Assembly: GCA_017933995.1 (NCBI GenBank)
Contig: JAGBKI010000061.1
Coordinates: 54,249-118,248, forward strand
Length of the DNA stretch: 64,000 bases
Reading direction: 5' to 3'
From: Bacteroidaceae bacterium
Lineage (GTDB): Bacteria; Bacteroidota; Bacteroidia; Bacteroidales; Bacteroidaceae
The notes under the pieces were generated by a model. It ran no database searches, was not told where the DNA came from, and saw only the letters and a list, made by a program, of their open reading frames with translations. Both the position numbers and the translations under genes were made by a program. Positions 49,295-58,354 of the stretch are shown here, piece by piece (position 1 is the stretch's first letter; each line of letters starts with the position of its first letter).

Positions 49295-51898
49295 ATGGCA
49301 TTAGACGACAGAATCATCAACGTCAATATCGAGGAGGAAATGCGCTCCTCCTACATTGACTACTCCATGTCCGTAATCGTGGCCCGCGCCCTGCCCGACG
49401 TGCGCGACGGCTTCAAGCCCGTGCACCGCCGCATCCTCTACGGTATGGACCAAATCGGCAACACGCACGACAAACCCACCAAGAAGAGCGCCCGTATCGT
49501 GGGCGAGATACTGGGTAAGTACCACCCCCACGGCGACAGCAGCGTCTACGGCGCGCTGGTGCGTATGGCGCAGGACTGGAACATGCGCTACACGCTCGTC
49601 GACGGGCAGGGCAACTTCGGCTCGATGGACGGCGACAGCCCCGCCGCCATGCGTTACACCGAGGCGCGCCTCTCGCTGCTCGGCGAGGCCATGATGCAGG
49701 ACATCGACAAGGAGACCGTCGACATGCAGAACAACTTCGACGACACCCTGACCGAGCCCACCGTGCTGCCCACGCGCATCCCCAACCTGCTCGTGAACGG
49801 CGCCAGCGGCATCGCCGTCGGCATGGCCACCAACATCCCCACCCACAACCTCAGCGAGGTCATCGACGGCTGCGTGGCCTACATCGACAACCCCGACATC
49901 GACGTGCCGGGCCTGATGCAGTTCGTCAAAGCCCCCGACTTCCCCACTGGCGGCTACATTATGGGTATGCAGGGCGTGCGCGACGCCTACGAAACCGGGC
50001 GCGGGCGCATCGTCATCCGCGCCAAGACCGAGATTGAGAACACGCCCACGCACGACAAGATTGTCGTCACCGAAATCCCCTACGGCGTCAATAAGGCCGA
50101 ACTCATCCGCCACATCGCCAACCTGGTCGGCGAAAAGAAGATTGACGGCATCAGCAACGTCAACGACGAGAGCGACCGCGAGGGAATGCGCATCGTCGTC
50201 GACCTGAAGCGCGACGCCAACAGCGGCGTGGTGCTCAACAAACTCTTCAAGATGACCGCCCTACAGAGCAGCTTCTCCGTGAACTGCATCGCCCTGTGCC
50301 ACGGCCGTCCCAAACTGCTCACGCTGCGCGACTGCATCGGCCAGTTCGTCGAGCACCGCCACGACGTCACCATACGCCGCACGCAGTACGAACTGCGCAA
50401 GGCCCAGGAGCGCGCCCACATCCTCGACGCCCTCATCATCGCCAGCGACAACATCGACGAGGTGGTGCGCATCATCCGCTCCTCGCGCACGCCGCAGCAG
50501 GCGCAGGAACGCCTGATGGAACGCTTCAGCTTCGACGAGGTGCAGGCCAAGGCCATCGTCGACATGCGCCTCGCCCAGCTCACCGGCCTGCAGCAGGAGA
50601 AGTTGCACCAGGAATACGACGAACTGATGAAGCGCATCGAGTTCTACAACCTCATCCTGAGCGACGACAGCGTGTGCCGCAAGGTGATGAAGGACGACCT
50701 CATCGAAGTCAAGGAGAAGTACGGCGACGCCCGCCGCAGCGAAATCCTGCTCAGTGCCGAGGAGTTCAACCCCGAGGACTTCTACGCCGACGACGAGATG
50801 GTCATCACCCTCTCCCACCTGGGCTACATCAAGCGCACGCCCCTCACCGAATACCGCCAGCAGGCGCGCGGCGGCATGGGAAGCCGCGGCAGCGCCTCGC
50901 GCGACGGCGACTTCATCGAGCACCTCTACCACGCCACGATGCACAACACGATGCTGTTCTTCACAGCCCGCGGACGCTGCTACTGGCTCAAGGTCTACGA
51001 CATCCCCGAAGGCGCCAAGAACAGCAAGGGACGCGCCATCCAGAACCTCCTGCAAATCGAACCCGGCGACAGCGTCAGCGCCTGCCTCCAGATACGCAAA
51101 CTGGGCGACGCCGAGTTCTGCGCCAGCCACTTCGTCTGCTTCGCCACCCGCCTCGGCCTCGTCAAGAAAACCTGCCTCAGCCTCTACAGCCGCCCCCGCG
51201 CCAACGGCATTATGGCCATCAACATTCGCCCCGAGGACGAGGTGGTCAGCGTCATCCTCACCAACGGCGACAACGAACTCGTACTGGCCAGCCGCAACGG
51301 CAAGGCCATACGCTTCCACGAAAACCTCGTGCGCCCCATGGGACGTGTCAGCACCGGCGTGCGCGGCATGAGGATTGACGACGACGGCGAGGACGGCCTC
51401 GTGGGCATGATTGCCGTCAACGACCCCCAGCGCGAGACCATCCTCGTGGTCAGCGAGAAGGGCTACGGCAAGCGCACCGACGTCGACGAATACCGCGTCT
51501 TCACCGGGCGCGGCGGCAAGGGCGTCCGCACGCTCAACGTCACTGAGAAGACCGGCAAGGTCATCGCCCTGCGCGTCGTCATCGACGAGATTGACCTGAT
51601 GATCATCAACAAGAGCGGCATCACGCTGCGTATGCACGTCGACGAGATACGTGCCACCGGGCGTGCCACACAGGGCGTGCGCATCATCAACCTCGAAAAG
51701 CGCGGCGACACCATCAGCAGCGTCTGCCCCGTAGCCCGCGCCGAGGACGAAGAGACCGAGACCACAGAGGCCGCCGACGGTGTTGCCGTTAAAGCCACAG
51801 AGGCTGCGTCCGCCGAGGGCATAGAGGCACTTCCCGCCGCCCCCGAGGCCAAAGCCTCAGAGGCTCCCGCCCTCCCCGAACAGCCCACCCTGTTCTAA
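49295..51898 (+). CDS. gyrA: DNA gyrase subunit A
   Basis: GyrA carries the active-site tyrosine that cuts and rejoins DNA during negative supercoiling. The 867-residue protein shows Tyr121 ([11 protein letters not shown]), the quinolone region [17 protein letters not shown] (77-93) and the C-terminal beta-pinwheel. The GyrA-box-like motif is near [10 protein letters not shown]. The tail after residue ~810 is Glu/Ala/Pro-rich and low in complexity. Residue 86 (the E. coli Asp87 position) is Gly and residue 82 (Ser83 position) is Ser. A TPR protein gene follows, as in related genomes. Confidence 0.97.
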   Translation: MALDDRIINVNIEEEMRSSYIDYSMSVIVARALPDVRDGFKPVHRRILYGMDQIGNTHDKPTKKSARIVGEILGKYHPHGDSSVYGALVRMAQDWNMRYTLVDGQGNFGSMDGDSPAAMRYTEARLSLLGEAMMQDIDKETVDMQNNFDDTLTEPTVLPTRIPNLLVNGASGIAVGMATNIPTHNLSEVIDGCVAYIDNPDIDVPGLMQFVKAPDFPTGGYIMGMQGVRDAYETGRGRIVIRAKTEIENTPTHDKIVVTEIPYGVNKAELIRHIANLVGEKKIDGISNVNDESDREGMRIVVDLKRDANSGVVLNKLFKMTALQSSFSVNCIALCHGRPKLLTLRDCIGQFVEHRHDVTIRRTQYELRKAQERAHILDALIIASDNIDEVVRIIRSSRTPQQAQERLMERFSFDEVQAKAIVDMRLAQLTGLQQEKLHQEYDELMKRIEFYNLILSDDSVCRKVMKDDLIEVKEKYGDARRSEILLSAEEFNPEDFYADDEMVITLSHLGYIKRTPLTEYRQQARGGMGSRGSASRDGDFIEHLYHATMHNTMLFFTARGRCYWLKVYDIPEGAKNSKGRAIQNLLQIEPGDSVSACLQIRKLGDAEFCASHFVCFATRLGLVKKTCLSLYSRPRANGIMAINIRPEDEVVSVILTNGDNELVLASRNGKAIRFHENLVRPMGRVSTGVRGMRIDDDGEDGLVGMIAVNDPQRETILVVSEKGYGKRTDVDEYRVFTGRGGKGVRTLNVTEKTGKVIALRVVIDEIDLMIINKSGITLRMHVDEIRATGRATQGVRIINLEKRGDTISSVCPVARAEDEETETTEAADGVAVKATEAASAEGIEALPAAPEAKASEAPALPEQPTLF

Positions 51899-51998
51899 GG
51901 CCTCCTTGTTGTGTTTGTTGCTGCATCGTAGCAACCCCACGCAACGCCCAGCCAACAGATAAACCCAGCAACAGATGAACTGATTAACTCATAAAGCC

Positions 51999-53303
51999 AT
52001 GAAAAAACAACTGCTCACCCTCGCGCTTGCGGTGATGGCCATCGCCGCCACGGCGCAGAACTCGGCTATCTACAAGATAGACGAACTCATCCAGAAAGGC
52101 CAGCTTGGTGCAGCTGCTTCGCTCGCCGACGAAATCTTGGCCAACCCCAAGACGACTAAGTTCCAAGAAGTTTACAACAAAGCGGGCCAGGTGCAAATCA
52201 TGCAGTTCACGCCCGAACTCATACAAGCTTCGCAGGGAATGCCTTTCGATACGCTCACGTTCTGCACTGGTGTGGATCGCGCCGTGAAGTATTACACCAA
52301 AAGTTTCGAAGCCACGCAAGGCGTTGACGCCAAAGGCAAGCCCAACAAGTCCGACAAGAAGATTGCCGAGGACACGCACCAGCGCCTTCTCGCTATGGTA
52401 GACTTCTACAACTATGCGGCCATGTTTGTCTATGCTAACGGCGACAAAGACAACGCCCTGCGCTACTTCCAGAGCTATGTGGACTACCCGAAGAATCCCG
52501 CTTTCAGCCCAGAAGAGCGCGACTCGCTGAACCTTGCCAACAAGGAGAACTACGCCCAGACGCGCTACAACCTCTGTATGCTCTATTACACCAAGAAGGA
52601 CTGGCCGAAACTCCTTGCCAACGCCCCGGCAGCCCTTGAGGACCACTTCAACAACCACGACATATACGTAGCCCTCGAGAATGCTTATCTTGAAATGGGC
52701 GACAGCGCCAAGTGGGAAGAAACCCTCATTGACGCCGCCACGCTTGAGGGCGACGCAGGCTTCTCCGACGAGCTGATAGGCTACTACTACACCAACCATC
52801 TCTCGGAAAAAGCCACGACGCTTGTGAACAACATGACGGCGCAGCGTCCCAACGATGCGATGACGTGGTACATCAAAGGCTGTGTGGAAAACGACCTCAA
52901 CAACGACATCGAAGCCGCCCGTGAAGCCTATCGCCACTGTCTGGCCATCGACCCGGCATTCCTGCGCGCGAACATCAATATGGGCGTGACCTACAACAAC
53001 GAGATTGCCCGCCGTGCCGCCAACCACGAGTTCGACAACGCCAACCGTGGCATGTACAGCCGCGACACAAAGGACATCTTCATGCAAGAAACACGCACCA
53101 TCCGCGACCTCTACCTTGAGTCGTGTAAATACTTTGAAGCTGCCCGCAACGCCGCGCCCGACCAGCCGCGCGAATGGGGACGCAAACTGCAGGGCGTGTA
53201 TGCGCAGCTGCGTCTTCTCCATGAAAACCTCGACGAGAAAGACGTGGCCAAGCAGTACGAAGAGAAGTACGACGAAGTAACCAAAATCTGCGACGCCATG
53301 TAA
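51999..53303 (+). CDS. secreted tetratricopeptide-repeat protein
   Basis: The 434-residue protein has a signal peptide (MKKQLLTLALAVMAIAATAQ) and is nearly all helical. TPR-like pairs are visible around residues 150-260 (YNYAAMFVYANGDKDNALRYFQSYV, RYNLCMLYYTKKDWPKLLANA, ALENAYLEMGDSAKWEETL) and 285-325 (MTWYIKGCVENDLNNDIEAA, RHCLAIDPAFLRANINMG). Proteins of this type follow gyrA in many Bacteroidales. The role is probably as a periplasmic scaffold; the partner is unknown. Confidence 0.85.
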   Translation: MKKQLLTLALAVMAIAATAQNSAIYKIDELIQKGQLGAAASLADEILANPKTTKFQEVYNKAGQVQIMQFTPELIQASQGMPFDTLTFCTGVDRAVKYYTKSFEATQGVDAKGKPNKSDKKIAEDTHQRLLAMVDFYNYAAMFVYANGDKDNALRYFQSYVDYPKNPAFSPEERDSLNLANKENYAQTRYNLCMLYYTKKDWPKLLANAPAALEDHFNNHDIYVALENAYLEMGDSAKWEETLIDAATLEGDAGFSDELIGYYYTNHLSEKATTLVNNMTAQRPNDAMTWYIKGCVENDLNNDIEAAREAYRHCLAIDPAFLRANINMGVTYNNEIARRAANHEFDNANRGMYSRDTKDIFMQETRTIRDLYLESCKYFEAARNAAPDQPREWGRKLQGVYAQLRLLHENLDEKDVAKQYEEKYDEVTKICDAM

Positions 53304-53331
53304 ACTGGCACGTTCCCCCTACCCTCCTATC

Positions 53332-53385
53332 CACAAAGACGCAAAGTCTCGCAAAGTTCCCTTTGCGTCGCTTCGCGTCTTTGTG
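53332..53385. repeat. CACAAAGACGC inverted repeat between the two TPR genes
   Basis: CACAAAGACGC (53332-53342) and GCGTCTTTGTG (53375-53385) are perfect arms. Inner words GCAAAG and CTTTGCG add a second pairing. Similar 'cgcaaag' palindromes are scattered through many unrelated bacterial genomes. Confidence 0.7.
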
Positions 53386-53421
53386 TGAAGGAGCGGCGTC
53401 CCACACAAAAAACTCCGACCT

Positions 53422-54675
53422 TTGCGCAAATACCTCTACATATTCTTCTTATTCACTGCCCTGACGGCCACAGCCCAAAAGACGGTAAGCCCTAAGAAAG
53501 CATACAAGCCCGTGCGCACCGCGCTCAAGGCAGGCAAGGCTACCGACGCGCTAACGGCCATCAACAAGTTGGCCGCCGACAGCGTCTACTGCGGCGACCC
53601 GAAGCTCTATGCCTACGGCATTGATGCCGAGCAGCTGCTTTGCGAAAGCTACAACGAGAAGATGTATCTCTCGCAAAAGATTGACACGGCGCAGTTCTTT
53701 GCCGCGAATTACGAGCTTTGCCGTTTCATCCTCCGTTGCGACACCGCCGAGCTGAAGAACGCCGCTACGCAAGGCCGCACTGGCACAGACGCTTCCCCGC
53801 TCCCCTATCGTCGGCAGAACCGCCACCTGTTGCAGCAATACTATCCCAACCTCAGTGCCGCTGCCCGTTTCCACTACGCCAAGCGGCAGTACGCCGAGGC
53901 GCGCCGCTACTTCGCTTACGTTTTCGGGCTGCCACGCCACGCCATCTGGGGAGGCGACACAGCCGTCACGCAGACCAAAACGTACCACGAGAACCGCTAC
54001 CTCGACTTCCGCTGTATGTACGAGTTGAAACAGTACGCCGACATGCCCGCCTGCGCCGCGCCCCTGCTCGCCGACAGCGCGCTCCACCAGAGCGTGCTCG
54101 ACATGCTCGTCACCGCAGCCCGCGAGCGCGGCGACAGCGCCGACTACATACGCCTCGTCCGCCAAGGGCTTGACGAGCAGCCCGGGCGTATGGAGTACTT
54201 CGCCGTGCTGGCCAACTACTTCACCGCCCGCGGCCTCTACGGCGAGACCGTGGCGATGACCGACACGCTCTTGGTGCGCGACCCCATGAACCGCTACTAC
54301 CTGCTCAGCCGCTGCCTCGCCCTGTTCGACATGGGGCGGCTCGACGACAGCAAGGTGGCCGCCGAACGACTGCTCAGTGTTGACAGCACCGCCGCCGAGG
54401 CCCACTACATCCTGGGCTACTACTATTTCCAGCAGGCCGAGGCCGTCGAACTGCCGCGCCAGACGCGCAGCGCACTCTACCGCTCCGCCAAGCAGCGCCA
54501 GGCCGACCTATACGCCGAGGCCCGGCCCCACGTCGAGCAGTTCCGCCAGGCCATGCCCGAGGAGCAGGAACGCTGGGCGCCGATGCTCTACAAGATATAC
54601 CTCAACCTCAACCTCGGGCGCGAGTTTGAGGAGATAGAACGCTTGATTGGCGGACTGCCATTGCCGCCCGCCTGA
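53422..54675 (+). CDS. secreted TPR-like helical repeat protein
   Basis: A 417-residue protein. The start is TTG 53422, giving the signal peptide MRKYLYIFFLFTALTATAQ directly; no ATG fits. The body is helical repeats (FHYAKRQYAEARRYFAYVFG, YLDFRCMYELKQYADMPAC, EYFAVLANYFTARGLYGETVAM, YYLLSRCLALFDMGRLDDSKVAAERLL, AHYILGYYYFQQAEAVE). It is related in style, though not obviously in sequence, to the TPR protein upstream. Function unknown. Confidence 0.8.
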   Translation: MRKYLYIFFLFTALTATAQKTVSPKKAYKPVRTALKAGKATDALTAINKLAADSVYCGDPKLYAYGIDAEQLLCESYNEKMYLSQKIDTAQFFAANYELCRFILRCDTAELKNAATQGRTGTDASPLPYRRQNRHLLQQYYPNLSAAARFHYAKRQYAEARRYFAYVFGLPRHAIWGGDTAVTQTKTYHENRYLDFRCMYELKQYADMPACAAPLLADSALHQSVLDMLVTAARERGDSADYIRLVRQGLDEQPGRMEYFAVLANYFTARGLYGETVAMTDTLLVRDPMNRYYLLSRCLALFDMGRLDDSKVAAERLLSVDSTAAEAHYILGYYYFQQAEAVELPRQTRSALYRSAKQRQADLYAEARPHVEQFRQAMPEEQERWAPMLYKIYLNLNLGREFEEIERLIGGLPLPPA

Positions 54676-54707
54676 TTTCAAACTCCCAGTCCCTAATCCG
54701 CCCCGTG

Positions 54708-54770
54708 TGCCTGGCTTTGGCAAACGCCTGCCTGGCTTTGGCAAACGTCTGCCTGGCTTTGGCAAAAAAA
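54708..54770. repeat. tandem array TGCCTGGCTTTGGCAAACG, exact 21-nt period
   Basis: TGCCTGGCTTTGGCAAACG starts at 54708, 54729 and 54750 (the third copy ends in a run of A). The core GCC-TGGCTTT-GGC is palindromic at its edges. It lies between the TPR and M3 peptidase genes. Confidence 0.85.
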
Positions 54771-54842
54771 GTGAAGCGCGCCCGCGACGGCCAATAAGCG
54801 CACCGATTTACGCCGTCAAGCCTTGATTTTCGACCACTACCG

Positions 54843-56870
54843 ATGAACCCACTCCTCACCCCACCCGCCACGCCCCACGGAGCGTTCCCCTTCGACCGCA
54901 TCACGCCTGCCGACATCGAGGAGGCCGTCCGCGAGGGTATGGCCCGCCACCGCGCCGAGGTGGAGCGCATAGCCACCGACCCCGCAGCCCCCACCTTCGA
55001 GAACACCATCGTTGCGCTGGAGCGCAGCGGGCGCCTGCTGGCCGATGCCGAGGCCGTGCTGCACAACCTCTTCAGCGCCTGCACCGACGACGCCCTCGAC
55101 GCCCTCACCGAACGCCTCGCGCCCGTCACCGCCCGCCACTACACCGAGCTGGCCCTCGACCCGCGCGTCTTCGCCCGCGTCAAGGCCGTCCATGACGCCC
55201 GCCCCCGGCTCGACGATGAGGACGCCACCTTGCTGCGCGACACCTACGAGGGCTATGTGCGCAGCGGCGCCCTGCTCGACGACGACGGCAAGGCGCGCCT
55301 CAAAGCCATCAACGAGCGCCTGGCCCAGCTCACCATGCGCTTCTCGCAGAACCACCTCAAGGAGACCAACGCCTTCACCCTCCACCTCGCCGACGAGACC
55401 GACCTCGACGGCCTCACGCCCGACCAGCGCACACGCGCCGCCGAGGAGGCCGCGCGACAGGGCAAACAAGGTTGGGCCGTCACGCTCCACGCGCCCAGTT
55501 ACGGCCCCTTTATGGCCTACAGCACGCGCCGCGACCTGCGCCGCAAACTCTACATGGCCTACCAGACGCAGTGCACGCACCCGGGCGAGACGTGCAACCT
55601 GCCGCTGGTGCCCGAACTCGTGAACCTGCGCCTGGAGCGCGCCCAACTGCTGGGCTACAAAAACCACGCCGAATACGCCCTGGCGCGCCGCATGGCCGCC
55701 CGTCCCGCAAGCGTCTACGGCCTGCTCGACAGCCTCATCGAGGGCTACAAGCCCGCCGCCCTGCGCGAACTCGACGACGTGGCCGAGAAAGCCCGCCGCA
55801 CCGAGGGCGACGCCTTCACGCTGCAGCCCTGGGACTACGCCTACTACTCACGCCTGCTCAAACAGGAGCGCTACGACCTCGACCCCGAGATGCTGCGCCC
55901 CTACTTCGAACTATCGCGCGTCAAGGCCGGCGTCTTCGGCCTGGCCGAACGCCTCTACGGCATCACGCTGCGCCCCGCAGCCGATGTGCCCGTCTACCAC
56001 CCCGACGTCGAGGCTTACGAAGTCTACGACCGCGACGGCGCGTTCCTCGCCCTGTTCTACTACGACCCCTTCCCGCGCCCCAACAAGCAGAGCGGCGCGT
56101 GGATGACCGACTACCGGCCCCAGTGGCGCGACGCCGAGGGCACCGACCACCGGCCCCACGTCGCCGTCGTGACCAACTTCACACCGCCCACGGCCTCCAA
56201 GCCCTCGCTGCTCACACTCGGCGAGGTCGAGACGCTGCTCCACGAGTTCGGACACGCCCTCCACGGCATCTTCGCCGCCACGCGCTACGCCTCGCTCAGC
56301 GGCACGAACGTCTACTGGGACTTTGTGGAACTGCCCTCGCAGTTTATGGAGAACTACGCCGTGGAGAAGGATTTTCTCGACACCTTCGCCCGCCACTACG
56401 AAACGGGCGAGCCGCTGCCCGCCGACCTCGTGCGCCGCATCCGCCAGAGCCGCAACTTCGGCGTGGCCTACGCCTGTATGCGCCAGGTGTCGTTCGGACT
56501 GCTCGACATGGCGTGGTACGACCGCACCGAACCTTTCCGGGGCGACGTCGCCGCCTTCGAGCGCGAGGCGTGGCAGCGCGCGCAACTGCTGCCGCCCCCT
56601 TCGGAGTGCTGCATGACGGTGCAGTTCGGCCACATCATGACCGGCGGCTACAGCGCGGGCTACTACAGTTACAAGTGGGCCGAGGTGCTCGACGCCGACG
56701 CTTTTGCCGCCTTCACCGAGGAGGGCATCTTCAACCCCGCCACCGCCGCCCGCTTCCGCCGCTGCGTCCTCTCGCAGGGCGGCACGCGCCACCCCGCCGA
56801 CCTCTACCGCGACTTCCGCAGCCAGGCTCCCACCATCGAGGCCCTGATGAGGAGGGACGGGATTGTGTAA
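54843..56870 (+). CDS. M3-family zinc metallopeptidase (oligopeptidase A / dipeptidyl carboxypeptidase type)
   Basis: A 675-residue thimet-type peptidase that degrades short peptides. The zinc motif is HEFGHALH within LGEVETLLHEFGHALHGIF (about residue 465), with the downstream Glu in WDFVELPSQFMENY. The substrate loop GYSAGYYSYKWAEVLDADAF is the conserved C-terminal family signature. No signal peptide is present (MNPLLTPPATPHGAFPFD), so it should be cytosolic. Choosing between the prlC and dcp type is not safe from the sequence alone. Confidence 0.93.
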   Translation: MNPLLTPPATPHGAFPFDRITPADIEEAVREGMARHRAEVERIATDPAAPTFENTIVALERSGRLLADAEAVLHNLFSACTDDALDALTERLAPVTARHYTELALDPRVFARVKAVHDARPRLDDEDATLLRDTYEGYVRSGALLDDDGKARLKAINERLAQLTMRFSQNHLKETNAFTLHLADETDLDGLTPDQRTRAAEEAARQGKQGWAVTLHAPSYGPFMAYSTRRDLRRKLYMAYQTQCTHPGETCNLPLVPELVNLRLERAQLLGYKNHAEYALARRMAARPASVYGLLDSLIEGYKPAALRELDDVAEKARRTEGDAFTLQPWDYAYYSRLLKQERYDLDPEMLRPYFELSRVKAGVFGLAERLYGITLRPAADVPVYHPDVEAYEVYDRDGAFLALFYYDPFPRPNKQSGAWMTDYRPQWRDAEGTDHRPHVAVVTNFTPPTASKPSLLTLGEVETLLHEFGHALHGIFAATRYASLSGTNVYWDFVELPSQFMENYAVEKDFLDTFARHYETGEPLPADLVRRIRQSRNFGVAYACMRQVSFGLLDMAWYDRTEPFRGDVAAFEREAWQRAQLLPPPSECCMTVQFGHIMTGGYSAGYYSYKWAEVLDADAFAAFTEEGIFNPATAARFRRCVLSQGGTRHPADLYRDFRSQAPTIEALMRRDGIV

Positions 56871-56926
56871 GGGCACTTGTTCGTGCTTTGTTCCCTTTTG
56901 CTTCACGCTGTCAAAGGGATTATTGC

Positions 56927-56934
56927 TATTTTTG
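56927..56934 (+). promoter_or_regulatory. -7 box upstream of the PIN-toxin module
   Basis: TATTTTTG, 22 nt before the antitoxin start codon, matches TAnnTTTG; the -33 region is poor. Confidence 0.45.
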
Positions 56935-56955
56935 CCACCAAAGACGTTCACAGTT

Positions 56956-57303
56956 ATGACCACAGCCACTCGCAACCGCATCCACCGCACGCCGATGGCG
57001 CCCTACGTCTCTTTGATGGAGGGTATGAGCCGCAGCGATATGCAGGTAGTTGTCACCTTCCTGCAAGAAGCCATTAGAGACAAGGCCCACCGCCGCACCG
57101 CCCCCAAGGCTAAGCCCGTCTCGCTGGCAAACATCACTGCCCCCAACCTGCGCTGGTTTATTGAGAACGACCTGCGCCCCGATTGGCACACCCACAAAAA
57201 CTTGTGGGACGAACTCACCGACGACCAGCGCGCATTGGCCGAGCGCCTCAACCTGACACCCGATGACATAGACGAGCGCACATTCAGCCTGCTGACACGA
57301 TGA
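56956..57303 (+). CDS. putative antitoxin paired with a PIN-domain toxin
   Basis: A 115-residue protein starting at ATG 56956. It opens with a basic, Thr-rich N-terminus and has a short helix-forming middle (VSLMEGMSRSDMQVVVTFLQEAI). The C-terminus is charged (LTDDQRALAERLNLTPDDIDERTFSLL). It overlaps the PIN gene by 4 bp (ATGA), the normal order for VapB-like antitoxins. The assignment is by position and by the type of partner, not by a known fold. Confidence 0.72.
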   Translation: MTTATRNRIHRTPMAPYVSLMEGMSRSDMQVVVTFLQEAIRDKAHRRTAPKAKPVSLANITAPNLRWFIENDLRPDWHTHKNLWDELTDDQRALAERLNLTPDDIDERTFSLLTR

Positions 57304-57716
57304 TGAAAGTCTTTCTTGACACAAACATCCTGCTTGACATCACTCTCCGTCGTCAGCATTTTGCAGAGGCCGTCGAGGTGTGGCAGGGAGGTTTTGAGGG
57401 GAACTATGAAGTTTGCGCGTCCGCTCTATCCTTTGCTAATGCGGCCTATATCATGCGCAAGTGGCCACAATTTGCCCGAAACGAGGTCTTGCTGCATCTT
57501 GCAGATAACATCACCATCCTTCCACTGGAGGACGGACAGATTAAGGAGGGTTTAGCCAGACCCGCTCCCGATTTTGAGGATACCCTCCAGTATCTAGTGG
57601 CAAAGGCATATGGTTGCGATACGATTGTGACCTACAACAAGCGCGATTTCCTGGGTTTCGGCGATATGCAAATCCTTACCAGCGAGGAGTTTCTCCTGTC
57701 CCAAAAGCGACAATAA
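57300..57716 (+). CDS. PIN-domain toxin (VapC-like ribonuclease)
   Basis: A 138-residue PIN domain. The first acidic site is in MKVFLDTNILLDI (Asp7), the middle acidic residue in the SALSFANAAYIM region, and the last in DTLQYLVAKAYGCDTIVTYNKRDF, which matches the fold's ending. VapC-type enzymes cut specific RNAs. The gene is more AT-rich than its neighbours, which suggests horizontal transfer of the module. dCMP deaminase starts 13 bp downstream. Confidence 0.88.
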   Translation: MMKVFLDTNILLDITLRRQHFAEAVEVWQGGFEGNYEVCASALSFANAAYIMRKWPQFARNEVLLHLADNITILPLEDGQIKEGLARPAPDFEDTLQYLVAKAYGCDTIVTYNKRDFLGFGDMQILTSEEFLLSQKRQ

Positions 57717-57729
57717 ACGATTATCCTTT

Positions 57730-58167
57730 ATGCAAAAGCACCACAACCTTGACCTGCGCTACCTGCGCATGGCGCGCATCTGGGCCGAGAACTCCTACTG
57801 CCGGCGCCGGCAGGTGGGCGCGCTTATCGTGAAGGACAAGATGATTATCAGCGACGGCTACAACGGCACGCCCAGCGGCTTTGAAAACGTCTGCGAGGAC
57901 GAGCACGGCCTGACGAAGCCCTACGTCCTCCACGCCGAGGCCAACGCCATCACCAAGATAGCGCGCTCGGGCAACAACAGCGACGGCGCCACCCTCTACG
58001 TCACCGACGCCCCCTGCATCGAGTGCGCCAAACTCATCATACAGGCCGGCATACGCCGCGTGGTCTACTGCCGCGAATACCGCCTGCGCGAGGGCCTCGA
58101 CCTCCTGGAGCGCGCGGGCATCGAGGTCGTCTACATCCCCCTGCCGCAGACGGAAGTTAATCAGTAA
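57730..58167 (+). CDS. deoxycytidylate (dCMP) deaminase
   Basis: A 145-residue zinc deaminase converting dCMP to dUMP, the precursor for dTMP. Zinc ligands are His68 (VLHAEANAI), Cys96 and Cys99 (DAPCIECAKLI), and Glu70 is the proton shuttle. The N-terminal CRRRQVGALIVKDKMIISDGYNG and the closing YCREYRLREGLDLLERAGIEV fit the ComEB/dCMP deaminase group. Length is normal. Confidence 0.93.
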   Translation: MQKHHNLDLRYLRMARIWAENSYCRRRQVGALIVKDKMIISDGYNGTPSGFENVCEDEHGLTKPYVLHAEANAITKIARSGNNSDGATLYVTDAPCIECAKLIIQAGIRRVVYCREYRLREGLDLLERAGIEVVYIPLPQTEVNQ

Positions 58168-58242
58168 ATCAGTTGTTCTGTTAATCAGTAGGCGGGTTGA
58201 TAAGTTAATCAGTTGATAAGTTGATTAGTTAATCAGTTGGCT
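58155..58242. repeat. 8-nt-period array (AGTTAATC/AGTTGATA)
   Basis: AGTTAATC, AGTAAATC, AGTTG..., AGTTAATC, AGTTGATA, AGTTGATT, AGTTAATC, AGTTGG: units of 8 nt with some interruptions. CTTCTAACTCC/TTTAACTCC words follow at 58301-58336. The rest of the gap to 58354 shows nothing else. Confidence 0.75.
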
Positions 58243-58354
58243 GTCGCTGTCCGTTGGTGCTGTTGACTTTCCATTTTGAAACCGCGCTTGCCCACATTCG
58301 GCTTCTAACTCCCCTTTAACTCCTCTTTAACTCCCCTCATAACCCTTTCCCTTG

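Noticed and set aside
48747-49304. Small genes upstream of gyrA
   Set aside because: The frames cross the 21-nt element and the gyrA promoter, with no recognisable family or ribosome site.
49532-49575. Quinolone-resistance mutation in GyrA (Gly86)
   Set aside because: Bacteroidota GyrA naturally lacks the E. coli Asp87 at this site, and Ser82 is intact; a lineage-typical residue is not evidence of resistance.
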